Assembly: GCA_002414665.1 (NCBI GenBank)
Contig: DIAF01000048.1
Coordinates: 22,808-59,950, forward strand
DNA length: 37,143 nucleotides
Reading direction: 5' to 3'
Source of the DNA: Halieaceae bacterium UBA5085
GTDB taxonomy: Bacteria; Pseudomonadota; Gammaproteobacteria; Pseudomonadales; Halieaceae
The notes under the pieces were generated by a model. It searched no databases. It worked only from the letters and a program-made list of their open reading frames with translations, and was not told where the DNA came from. The translations under genes were made by a program, and so were the position numbers. Every line of letters begins with the position of its first letter. Positions within the stretch are counted from its first letter, which is position 1. This document shows positions 26,652 to 34,723 of the stretch, in pieces.

Positions 26652-27842
26652 TTACACCATGTGCTCAATAGGAACCAGCGGATTCACATCGGCGTCATAG
26701 TCAACGCCATCCACCTCAAAACCGAACAGTTGCAGGAACTCTCGACGGTAACCCTGGAAGTCCGACAACTCATGCAGGTTATCGGTATCGATCTGTTGCC
26801 ATAGCGCTGCCACTTCGGCCTGCACCTCAGGATCCAGTTCCTTGCCATCGGCCCGCAGGCGCCCCTGGTCGTCGAGTTCAGGCGCCGGGTTGTACAGCGA
26901 ATTGCGGAACAGACCATCTACCTGCTCGATACAGCCCTCGTGTGTCCCCCGGGCCTTCATTACCTTGAACAGAATCGCCAGGTAAATCGGCATGGCGGGA
27001 ATGGCCGCACTGGCCTGGGTAACCACCGCCTTCAAAACCGAAACACGCGCGTCACCGCCGTGGGCTGCGAGTCGCTGGCGAATCCCGACGACGCGCCGAT
27101 CCAGATCCTGCTTGGCGGCCCCAATTGTCCCGTGCCAGTAGATATCCCAGGTCATCTTCTCGCCGATATAGGTGTACGCCGTGGTTTTCGCACCCTCAGC
27201 CAGGACGCCAGCTTCATCCAGCGCTTCGATCCACATCTGCCAGTCTTCACCACCCATTACCGCTACCGTGTTGTCAATTTCGTCCTGCGTGGCGGGCTCC
27301 AGGTGAAAGTCCTGCACTTCCTGCTTGTCGGTGTTGACCCCCTTCTGCACGGCAGGCTTGCCGATGGGCTTCAGGGTGGAATTGTGCACGACGCCGGTGA
27401 CCGGGTGCTGCCGACGGGGAGATGCCAGGCTGTAGACCACCAGATCCACCTGCCCCAGATCCTCGCGTATCGTGGCAATGGCCTTTTGTTTGACCTCATC
27501 GCTGAACGCATCCCCATTGATGCTCCTGGCGTAGAGACCCTCTGCCTCGGCGGCGCTGTGAAACGCTGCACTATTGTACCAGCCCGCCGTACCCGGCTTG
27601 GACTCGGTGCCTTCCTTTTCAAAGAAAATACCCAGGGTCGCCGCGCCGGCGCCAAACGCGGCGGTGATCCGGGAGGCCAGCCCATAACCGGTCGAAGCGC
27701 CAATGACCAGCACCCGCTTGGGGCCGTTGTCGACAGGGCCCTGTCGCTTGACGTAGTCGATCTGGTTGCGCACGTTGGCGGCACAGCCTACGGGATGGGT
27801 TGTGGTGCAAAGGAAACCGCGCACGCGGGGCTTTATGATCAT
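26652..27842 (-). CDS. fabV: trans-2-enoyl-ACP/CoA reductase, FabV
   Basis: A 396-residue protein of the FabV/TER family. VLVIGASTGYGLASR (44-58) is the NADH-binding loop, and the catalytic pair Tyr235 and Lys244 sits in the diagnostic Tyr-x8-Lys spacing (YWHGTIGAAK). FabV performs the last reduction of each fatty-acid elongation cycle and is known as a triclosan-resistant replacement for FabI. It starts at ATG 27842 with AGGGA ten bases before. The MBL-fold gene follows after four bases. Confidence 0.95.
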   Translation of the reverse strand: MIIKPRVRGFLCTTTHPVGCAANVRNQIDYVKRQGPVDNGPKRVLVIGASTGYGLASRITAAFGAGAATLGIFFEKEGTESKPGTAGWYNSAAFHSAAEAEGLYARSINGDAFSDEVKQKAIATIREDLGQVDLVVYSLASPRRQHPVTGVVHNSTLKPIGKPAVQKGVNTDKQEVQDFHLEPATQDEIDNTVAVMGGEDWQMWIEALDEAGVLAEGAKTTAYTYIGEKMTWDIYWHGTIGAAKQDLDRRVVGIRQRLAAHGGDARVSVLKAVVTQASAAIPAMPIYLAILFKVMKARGTHEGCIEQVDGLFRNSLYNPAPELDDQGRLRADGKELDPEVQAEVAALWQQIDTDNLHELSDFQGYRREFLQLFGFEVDGVDYDADVNPLVPIEHMV

Positions 27843-27939
27843 GATCGGTTGTTTCCCTGATTTTGTTCAGTCGAGTACGCCGCCTGCGGGCGCTGCCGCG
27901 AGTGTATCACAGGCAACACCGCCTCAAAGTCGCTTCCGC

Positions 27940-27968
27940 CAGTCACAGAATGGTCACCGAACTGTTAT
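27940..27968 (+). promoter_or_regulatory. Pho-box-like triple direct repeat
   Basis: Three 7-base units, CAGTCAC (27940), TGGTCAC (27951) and CTGTTAT (27962), are separated by AGAA and CGAA, so they repeat every 11 bases as in PhoB sites (consensus CTGTCAT with 4-base spacers). Matches to the consensus are 5, 4 and 6 of 7. CATCAT at 27977 could be the -10. The downstream lipoprotein gene starts at 28045. Confidence 0.5.
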
Positions 27969-28044
27969 CTCAACGCCATCATCACGTCACAAAGTCCTCG
28001 CATCCTGCAGCTGCATTTCACTGCCGAACCGAACGGAGAATCCC

Positions 28045-29892
28045 ATGCGTCGACTCAACCCCTGGCTGCTGGCCGCCTGCCTGACTCTTCCTGCCATACT
28101 TGCCGGCTGCGATGGCGACGATGGCCGCGACGGACTCGATGGCGCTGACGGTAGCCCGGGTGAACAGGGGCCCGCAGGAGAGAACGCCGCCAACAGCCGC
28201 ATCGCATTGAGCTTTCTGGGCCGCTATGAGACCGGAGAATTTGATGAGAGCGCCGCCGAAATCGTTGACTATGACCCGGCCACACGTCAGGCGTTTGTGG
28301 TCAACGCGCAATCCGGCAGGGTGGACATCCTCGACATCAGCGCACCCGATATGCCGGTGCTGGCAGGCTCTCTCAACATGGCAGCCGATATCGCCAGCGC
28401 CGTGCCTGCGCTGGCTGGCCCTGAAGCGCTTGGCGCTGCCAACAGCGTAGCAGTTTCCGGTAGCCTGCTGGCCGTGGCCGTTGAAGCCGACAGTAAACAG
28501 GACAACGGCTACGTCGCCCTGTACCAGACAGACGGCACTTTCCTTTCTGCCACCGAAGCTGGCGCGCTGCCCGACATGCTGACATTTACCCCCGACGGCA
28601 AAAAACTGCTAGTCGCCAACGAAGGCGAACCCAACGGCGACTATAGCGTCGACCCCGAAGGCAGTATCACGCTGATCGATCTCGCTGGCGGACCAGGCAA
28701 TCCCGTGAGCAAAACGCTGCGTTTCACCGACTTCAACACCGGTGGCAGCAAGACGCTGGGAGCAGGTGTACGTATTTCCGAGAAGAGCGCGAGCGTTGCA
28801 CAGGATCTCGAACCCGAGTTCATCACCGTAGCAGCTGACGGCAGCACGGCCTGGGTCGCGCTGCAGGAAAACAATGCGTTGGCGGTTGTCGACGTGGCAG
28901 CAGGCGAAATCAGCGCGGTTATCGGCCTGGGTTACAAGGACCATGGCCTGACCAACAATGGTCTCGACGCCAGCAATCGGGACGGTGGCACCAACATTCG
29001 TGAATGGCCTCTGCGGGGAACCTTCATGCCTGACAGCCTGAAGAGCTACACCGTCAATGGCATCACCTATGTGGTCAGTGCCAACGAGGGCGACGGCCGA
29101 GAATACCTGACCGATGCGGCCAACGAAGCCGAGTGCAGCGCACAGGGCGGTTTCGACTACGACGACGGCGATTGCTTCCACTATCTCGACGAGATCCGCG
29201 TCGGAGACATCCTGGATACGGGCGCGACTATAGAATTGGCAAACCTGGAGCGCTTTGCACCGGACCTGGACTCTCTGCTTGACAACGCCAACCTCGGTCG
29301 GATCAAGGTGATTACGAACCTCGGTGTACGAGACTGTCCCGCGGGCAGCCTGGAATCGAGCGGACAACCCACCGCAGGCTGCGTGTATGAGCAATTGTAC
29401 AGCTTTGGCGCGCGCTCCTTCAGCATCTGGGACAGCCGCGACGGTTCACTGGTATTCGACAGCGGCGCCGACTTCGAAACCGTCACCGCGCAGCGCCTGG
29501 GTGATAGCTTCAATGCCAGCAACGACGACAATACCGGCGATGATCGCTCGGATGACAAGGGCCCGGAGCCAGAAGCTCTGGAAATCGCCGGCATCGATGG
29601 CAAGTTCTATGCGTTTGTCGGACTCGAGCGTGTGGGCGGGATCATGGTTTACGACATCAGCAACCCAGAGAGCGCGACGTTTGTGCAATACATCAACACG
29701 CGAGACTTCAGTCAGAATATCGAAAGCCTGGTTGACGGTGGCAACTTCTCTGCGGTGGGCGACCTGGGCCCCGAGTCCATTCGCTTTGTGCCGGCAGACC
29801 AGAGTCCGAATGGCGAGGCGCTGCTGATCGTCGGCAACGAGGTCAGCGGCACCACGGCCCTGTTCGCCGTTACTCTGGTGAGCGGGGAGTGA
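28045..29892 (+). CDS. Choice-of-anchor-I-type beta-propeller lipoprotein with collagen-like stretch
   Basis: ATG 28045 is chosen over upstream in-frame starts because it has a GGAG ribosome site and opens a clear lipoprotein signal (MRRLNPWLLAACLTLPAILAGC, lipidated Cys about 22). This gives 615 residues. Right after the Cys come about eight Gly-X-Y triplets (GDDGRDGLDGADGSPGEQG and on). The rest is a secreted repeat domain with FTPDGKKLLVANEGEPNG and VVSANEGDGREYL, typical of choice-of-anchor-I proteins (propeller-like, often with phosphatase-related annotation). The final 23 bases overlap the convergent phosphorylase gene. Function unknown; the Pho-like repeat upstream suggests a phosphate-starvation role. 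Confidence 0.8.
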   Translation: MRRLNPWLLAACLTLPAILAGCDGDDGRDGLDGADGSPGEQGPAGENAANSRIALSFLGRYETGEFDESAAEIVDYDPATRQAFVVNAQSGRVDILDISAPDMPVLAGSLNMAADIASAVPALAGPEALGAANSVAVSGSLLAVAVEADSKQDNGYVALYQTDGTFLSATEAGALPDMLTFTPDGKKLLVANEGEPNGDYSVDPEGSITLIDLAGGPGNPVSKTLRFTDFNTGGSKTLGAGVRISEKSASVAQDLEPEFITVAADGSTAWVALQENNALAVVDVAAGEISAVIGLGYKDHGLTNNGLDASNRDGGTNIREWPLRGTFMPDSLKSYTVNGITYVVSANEGDGREYLTDAANEAECSAQGGFDYDDGDCFHYLDEIRVGDILDTGATIELANLERFAPDLDSLLDNANLGRIKVITNLGVRDCPAGSLESSGQPTAGCVYEQLYSFGARSFSIWDSRDGSLVFDSGADFETVTAQRLGDSFNASNDDNTGDDRSDDKGPEPEALEIAGIDGKFYAFVGLERVGGIMVYDISNPESATFVQYINTRDFSQNIESLVDGGNFSAVGDLGPESIRFVPADQSPNGEALLIVGNEVSGTTALFAVTLVSGE

Positions 29893-31654
29893 CCGTCACG
29901 CGACAGCTGATCCAGACGGTCTGGTAGGGTTCCAGCTGCAGTGACTGGTCAAGGTCGGGATAACGTTCTCCGCTGATCAGGTCTTCCCATTCCGCCTGCT
30001 CGGGCAGACTCAGGTCGAGTAGGCTCAGCAGGCGTGGCTCATCGGTGATATTACTGATACAGAATATCTGCTGCGCGGGCTCCTGACTGTGCCTGGAGAA
30101 GCCAAACAGGGCACTGCCAAGCTGCAGGGTGAACTGCGCCGCATTGGGGTGGAATGCCGGCTGAGCGCCGCGCAGGCGCAGCAGGGCTTCCAGTGCCAGC
30201 ATCACCTGCCGGTGGGTGCTCGCTGGATCCGCAAGCTGCGCCTCCAGCTCTGACCACTGCCACTGATGTCGATTGATCGCGCGGTTATGCCCGGTGTGTT
30301 CCATACGCTGATAATCATTGCGCGTGCCCAGAAGGCTGTGGATATACAACCCGGGGATGCCCTCCAGCGCGAACATGATGGCATGTGCGCAGACAAAGCG
30401 CGCAAAGGCCCAGCTATCCGGCCCGCGCACGGTGCCCTGCAATGCGTCATAGAGCGCGATGTTTACCTCGTAAGGGCGCTGGGCTCCACCCTCCAGCGCG
30501 CGCCAGGAGACCTGTCCGCCAAAGCGCTGCAGCGCGCCCAGCAAGGCAGCCAGTTCGTCGTCACTCAACAGGCCCTCAACAGGGCGCAGCCCGATGCCAT
30601 CGTGAGAGGCGATGAAGTTGAAAAAGGTTGTGCCACTCCGGGCTGGCGGCATTGCCATCAGCCACTGCCGCAGGTACGTGCAATCGCCGGTTAACAGGGT
30701 ATTGATCAAGAGTGGCGGCAGGGAGAAATTGTAGACACAGTGGGCTTCGTTGGCGTTGCCAAAGTAGGACAGGTTCTCCAGGTTGGGGATGTTGGTTTCC
30801 GTAATCAGGATAGCATCGTGCTTTGCATGCTCGATCAGGGTTCGCAACAGGCGCACCACCTCGTGTGTTTGCTCAAGATTGAGGCAGCTGGTACCCGGAA
30901 TTTTCCACAGGAAGGCGATGGCATCGAGGCGAAAGATACGCACGCCTCGATCCAGATACAGCCGTACGATGCGCACGAATTGCAGCAGGACTTCAGGGTT
31001 ACGGAAATCAAGATCAACCTGGTCATGGCTGAAAGTGCACCAGACGTGACGGGGGCCGCGCACGGTCTCCACCGTGCGCAGCAGCGGCGAGGTTCGGGGC
31101 CTCACCACCGCAGAGAGATCCTGCGCGAGGTCAGCGGTGAAGAAGTAGTCGCGGCCCGGGGACTCATCGCGCAGGAAATTTTCGAACCATGCGCTGCGGC
31201 TCGAGCAGTGGTTTATCACCAGATCCGCCATCAGATCGTAGGACGCGGCGATCTCTTCGATATCGCCCCAGTCGCCCAACGCCTCATTGACGCTGGAGTA
31301 GTCAAGCACCGCAAAGCCATCATCGGAAGTCCAGGGATAAAAGGGCAGGATATGCACGCCGCTGATCACACCGTTGGTATGCGCATCGAGAAACCGCTTC
31401 AGGGTGTGCAGGGGCTTCTCGTCCGGTGCCAGCAGACTGTCCCCGTAAGTAATGAGCAGGGCATCGCGCTCGCTCCAGGTATTCCTGCCGGGGGCCGGGG
31501 TGTGCACATCGCACTGCAGGCGCATTGCCTGTAACAGCTGCGGCAGCAACTCGCGGGTTGTTGCTGCGGCTGGTGTATCCGCGTAGATGACCTCCAGGTG
31601 CTGCTGTACGCGCGCCTGCAGCCATTCGAAATCGGTCTGTGCGGAACCTATCAC
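29870..31654 (-). CDS. GH13_18 sugar phosphorylase, probable glucosylglycerate phosphorylase
   Basis: A 594-residue alpha-amylase-family protein of the sucrose-phosphorylase subfamily. Catalytic nucleophile Asp244 (RIFRLDAIAFLW), acid/base Glu286 (LITETN) and the His351-Asp352 pair (IASHDG) are all present. The start is GTG 31654, overlapping the gpgS stop as GTGA. Subfamily members phosphorolyse sucrose, sucrose phosphate, glucosylglycerol or glucosylglycerate. Because the operon makes glucosylglycerate and includes a glycerate kinase, glucosylglycerate phosphorolysis to glucose-1-phosphate and glycerate is the best guess. Confidence 0.82.
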   Translation of the reverse strand: MIGSAQTDFEWLQARVQQHLEVIYADTPAAATTRELLPQLLQAMRLQCDVHTPAPGRNTWSERDALLITYGDSLLAPDEKPLHTLKRFLDAHTNGVISGVHILPFYPWTSDDGFAVLDYSSVNEALGDWGDIEEIAASYDLMADLVINHCSSRSAWFENFLRDESPGRDYFFTADLAQDLSAVVRPRTSPLLRTVETVRGPRHVWCTFSHDQVDLDFRNPEVLLQFVRIVRLYLDRGVRIFRLDAIAFLWKIPGTSCLNLEQTHEVVRLLRTLIEHAKHDAILITETNIPNLENLSYFGNANEAHCVYNFSLPPLLINTLLTGDCTYLRQWLMAMPPARSGTTFFNFIASHDGIGLRPVEGLLSDDELAALLGALQRFGGQVSWRALEGGAQRPYEVNIALYDALQGTVRGPDSWAFARFVCAHAIMFALEGIPGLYIHSLLGTRNDYQRMEHTGHNRAINRHQWQWSELEAQLADPASTHRQVMLALEALLRLRGAQPAFHPNAAQFTLQLGSALFGFSRHSQEPAQQIFCISNITDEPRLLSLLDLSLPEQAEWEDLISGERYPDLDQSLQLEPYQTVWISCRVTVTPRSPE

Positions 31655-32880
31655 CGCGGTGCGCCGTAGTCCTGCATGTCTGCGTCCACCGCCTCCTGCA
31701 GCCGCTCAAGGATGTCGGGCACTGCACTGATCACGCGATTCCAGCTGGGAATGAATGGCCGCTCCATGGGGTACTCGAGGAAGGCCTCACCGGCCTTCAT
31801 GATATTCTCGGCAAACATCTCGACCGCCATCTCCTCCTTGTGGATATCCAGGCTCAAGCCATTCATCACCGCGTCATTGTGATAGGTCTCCACAAAATCG
31901 AGGGCAATGCGGTAATAGGTCGCCTTCAGTGAGCGGAAGGTTTCGCTGTTGAAGGTGACACCGCGCGTAGCGAGCTTGCGGAACAGCGCCTTGGCAATGT
32001 CGATCGACATACGCGAGAGACCGCGAGTGGCATCATCCTGAGACATCTCCTGATGCTTGTGATCATAGACGTCCGCAATGTCGACCTGGCAAAGGCGGTT
32101 ATTGGCATAGTTGCGATACACTTCCGACAACACGCCGATTTCCAGCCCCCAGTCACTGGGTATGCGAATATCGGTGAGCACATCGCGGCGGAAGGAGAAC
32201 TCGCCGGCCAGCGGGTAGCGGAAGCTGTCCATGTAATCCAGGTACTCCATATCGCCCACGGTCTTTTTCAGGGCGCGCAGCAGCGGCGTCACCAGCAGGC
32301 GACTGACCCGTCCGTTGATCCTGCCATCCGCTACCCTCGCATAATAGCCCTTGCAGAACTCGTAGTTGAACTGGGGGTTGGAAACGGGATATATCAGGCG
32401 CGCCAGCAACCCGCGCTCGTAGGTGAGAATGTCGCAATCGTGCAGCGCCACTGATTCGGCCCGTCCAGAGGCCAGCGTGTAGCCCATGCAATACCATACG
32501 TTGCGCCCCTTGCCGGCCTCACGCGGCGCCAGATCACGGGCTTCCAGTTCCGCATCCAGAGCGCGCAGACGCGGGCCATCGTTCCAGAGTACACGATGGC
32601 GCTGGGGCAGCGACGAGAAGAAGGCCAGGGCGGCTCTGTATTGCGCCTCGTCTGCCCTGTCGAGGCCGATTACGACTTCTGCCAGATAGGGTACATGCGC
32701 CAGTTCCTGCACGATATGCGGGAGCGCCGCCCCCTCGAGCTCCGAATACAGGGAAGGCAGAATGAGCCCCAGTGGACGGGTACGCGAAAAGCGCAGCAGC
32801 TCGGCTTCCAGTTCGTCCACAGAGCGATGCGAGAGATTGTGCAAAGTGGTGATAATGCCGTTCTGATAGAAATCGCCCAT
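31651..32880 (-). CDS. gpgS: Glucosyl-3-phosphoglycerate synthase (GT81)
   Basis: A 409-residue GT-A glycosyltransferase with GKGRN (123-127) and the metal-binding DCD (148-150) in VALHDCDILTYE, followed by the EFCKGYYAR and SDWGLEIGVL segments of the GpgS family. It transfers glucose from a nucleotide sugar to 3-phosphoglycerate, the first step to the compatible solute glucosylglycerate. The gene starts 5 bases after the phosphatase gene and ends overlapping the phosphorylase start. A mannosyl-transfer role is the main alternative. Confidence 0.88.
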   Translation of the reverse strand: MGDFYQNGIITTLHNLSHRSVDELEAELLRFSRTRPLGLILPSLYSELEGAALPHIVQELAHVPYLAEVVIGLDRADEAQYRAALAFFSSLPQRHRVLWNDGPRLRALDAELEARDLAPREAGKGRNVWYCMGYTLASGRAESVALHDCDILTYERGLLARLIYPVSNPQFNYEFCKGYYARVADGRINGRVSRLLVTPLLRALKKTVGDMEYLDYMDSFRYPLAGEFSFRRDVLTDIRIPSDWGLEIGVLSEVYRNYANNRLCQVDIADVYDHKHQEMSQDDATRGLSRMSIDIAKALFRKLATRGVTFNSETFRSLKATYYRIALDFVETYHNDAVMNGLSLDIHKEEMAVEMFAENIMKAGEAFLEYPMERPFIPSWNRVISAVPDILERLQEAVDADMQDYGAPR

Positions 32881-32885
32881 GACGA

Positions 32886-33722
32886 TCAGTCTCCTGCAAT
32901 AGTGTAGTGGTGCAGCCAGGCAAGCACACCTTCGCTCCAGCCTGCCGGACCCAGCCCGGTGCTGCGCAGCACACCGGCCGTGCGTGCCAGCGTTGGAAAT
33001 TCGTGAGTTGGCGAGCGAACCAGCAGCGCGGTTTCTGCCACCTCCAGCATTGGCACATCATTGCCGCTGTCGCCGATGGCGAGGTCGTGCAGCGGCTGCC
33101 CAGGCGCGTCATGCTGGTAGGCGCTGCGCAAATAACGCAACGCCTGCCCCTTGTCACAATTCCCCGCCACCGTCAGGAAGCGCCCGCCCTGTTGTACACG
33201 CGCCCCTGCGGTTTCCAGTGCGGCTACGAACTGGGCGCGCCGCTCGGCTGTACCCAGCCACTGCACCGGCTCACTGAATTCGCGCCGGGCAGCCAGCGCC
33301 GCAGCGCCAGCATCGAGGCCGGTCGCCGCCACGATGCCGTCGATCCCCAGGCGGTCAAAGCCGGCAAACTCACCCGCAAACTCCGCCGCCAGCGCATTCA
33401 GCAGGGCAAGCCAACGATCCCGGGGGGGCGCGAAACGTACTTCCTGGCCGTCCCCGCAGGGCAGGGCGTCAGGCAATGACTCACGAAAAGTGCCCGAGGG
33501 CACCACAATCGCCGCGCCGTTCTCAACGATCATGGGATGCCTCAGGCCCAGCGCGCTTTGCAGGGGCAGCATTTCCGCACGGGTCTTGCTGCTCGCGAGA
33601 ATAACCGGAATATCGGCCTCCTGCAGCAGGCGCAGCGCGTCTGCGGCGGCGTCCCAGCGATAGGTATGATGGTCCAGCAAGGAGCCATCCAAATCGGTGA
33701 ATACCAGCAGGCGCGGCTTCAT
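32886..33722 (-). CDS. gpgP: HAD-type glycosyl-3-phosphoglycerate phosphatase (MPGP-like)
   Basis: A 278-residue HAD-superfamily (IIB cap) phosphatase. The nucleophile pair Asp10/Asp12 is in FTDLDGSLLD, motif II is ASSKTR, and motif IV is GDSGNDVPML; a Lys in NCDKGQALRYL completes the site. It belongs to the mannosyl-3-phosphoglycerate phosphatase group, which also serves glucosyl-3-phosphoglycerate. Its place just before gpgS supports removal of phosphate from GpgS product. It overlaps the kinase stop by ATGA (33719-33722). Confidence 0.82.
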   Translation of the reverse strand: MKPRLLVFTDLDGSLLDHHTYRWDAAADALRLLQEADIPVILASSKTRAEMLPLQSALGLRHPMIVENGAAIVVPSGTFRESLPDALPCGDGQEVRFAPPRDRWLALLNALAAEFAGEFAGFDRLGIDGIVAATGLDAGAAALAARREFSEPVQWLGTAERRAQFVAALETAGARVQQGGRFLTVAGNCDKGQALRYLRSAYQHDAPGQPLHDLAIGDSGNDVPMLEVAETALLVRSPTHEFPTLARTAGVLRSTGLGPAGWSEGVLAWLHHYTIAGD

Positions 33723-34645
33723 CGGGGCACCAACGGGCCAGCCCAGGCGTTTATGGCGCGGTCACTGCCAAGTGTCCACACGAGGTCCATCTGTGGCGGC
33801 AGGCTCGCCAGACAATGCCGCGTGAGGCGCTCGTAGTGCTGCACGAAACGCGCCAGCGCGGCATCATCCATGAGACCAACCGCGTGTTCGCTGGTACCTG
33901 TCCTCTCACGCAGGCGGATTTCCTGCTCGGTGCGCCAGCGCAGCACATCGTCGAACGAGGGTGCCTGCAGCATCAACCAGCAATCTGGCTGTGCGTGCAG
34001 CGTGGCATAGGCACCGGCCAGCTGTTGATTGACATAGCCGCGCCAGACCGCCTGTGGATCCTGATGTTTTTCCAGTGCGTTACAGGGCACCGCGAGCGCC
34101 GCCGGCTGTTCGGGGGAGACACCCAGGCACCATCCTTCAAGGAGGACAACATCCAGCGGCGCACGGATATGCGGCCACGCCACAGCGGGGTGTCGATCGT
34201 CTTCGGCCTTGCTGAAGCGGGGAACCGCCACGTCACCGGAGACCGTCAGAGCCTGCAACGTGTGCAACAACAGTGGGATGTCGTGGGTGCCAGGAACGCC
34301 GCGAGTCGCCAACAGGGGATGCACGGAGACCGCCAATGCCTGCCGTTCCGCGCGCGTCAGGTAAAAATCGTCCAGGGACATGCACAGTGCAGAGAGCCCG
34401 GCCTCATGCACCAACCAGTCGCAGAGATAGCTTACGAGGGTGGTCTTTCCTGCCCCTTGCGCACCATTTATGCCCACCAGAAGTGTCGGCCTTGCACTAC
34501 TGCGGTGCGCTTTGGCGAGCTGCACCGCAACCGGGTCAAACCAGCGCCTGGCCTCGGCGAGGTAGTCCGCAGGCAGGTTTTCTCTGGTGAGGAAGGCAGC
34601 ACGCCAGTCCTGCTGGCCAGAATCCTGTGTGTTGCCTACCGTCAC
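33719..34645 (-). CDS. D-glycerate kinase, GLYK-type P-loop kinase
   Basis: A 308-residue P-loop kinase with Walker A GINGAQGAGKTT (58-69) and the SLDDFYLTRAERQ segment found in plant and fungal D-glycerate 3-kinases and their bacterial relatives. The start is GTG 34645 with AGGAG ahead of it. It would phosphorylate glycerate to 3-phosphoglycerate, the acceptor used by GpgS, or return glycerate released by the phosphorylase to glycolysis. It is the first gene of the four-gene operon, 71 bases after aceF on the same strand. Confidence 0.82.
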   Translation of the reverse strand: MTVGNTQDSGQQDWRAAFLTRENLPADYLAEARRWFDPVAVQLAKAHRSSARPTLLVGINGAQGAGKTTLVSYLCDWLVHEAGLSALCMSLDDFYLTRAERQALAVSVHPLLATRGVPGTHDIPLLLHTLQALTVSGDVAVPRFSKAEDDRHPAVAWPHIRAPLDVVLLEGWCLGVSPEQPAALAVPCNALEKHQDPQAVWRGYVNQQLAGAYATLHAQPDCWLMLQAPSFDDVLRWRTEQEIRLRERTGTSEHAVGLMDDAALARFVQHYERLTRHCLASLPPQMDLVWTLGSDRAINAWAGPLVPR

Positions 34646-34681
34646 GCCTTCTCCTGTCTCGTTCGCTTCCGCCTGCTGACA

Positions 34682-34723
34682 GTTCTAGCAGGCTCCGTGC
34701 CAACCGGCGCGGCGCGCTAGAAC
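34682..34723. repeat. Inverted repeat GTTCTAGC...GCTAGAAC at the aceF stop
   Basis: Perfect 8-base arms (34682-34689 and 34716-34723) are separated by 26 GC-rich bases. The second arm includes the aceF stop codon. Placed between aceF and the glycerate kinase gene, it could be an attenuator or processing hairpin; no T-run follows. Confidence 0.35.

Noticed and set aside
27766..28044. Upstream start for the lipoprotein gene
   Set aside because: The longer product would bury the clear lipoprotein signal at 28045 and overlap the start of fabV on the other strand.
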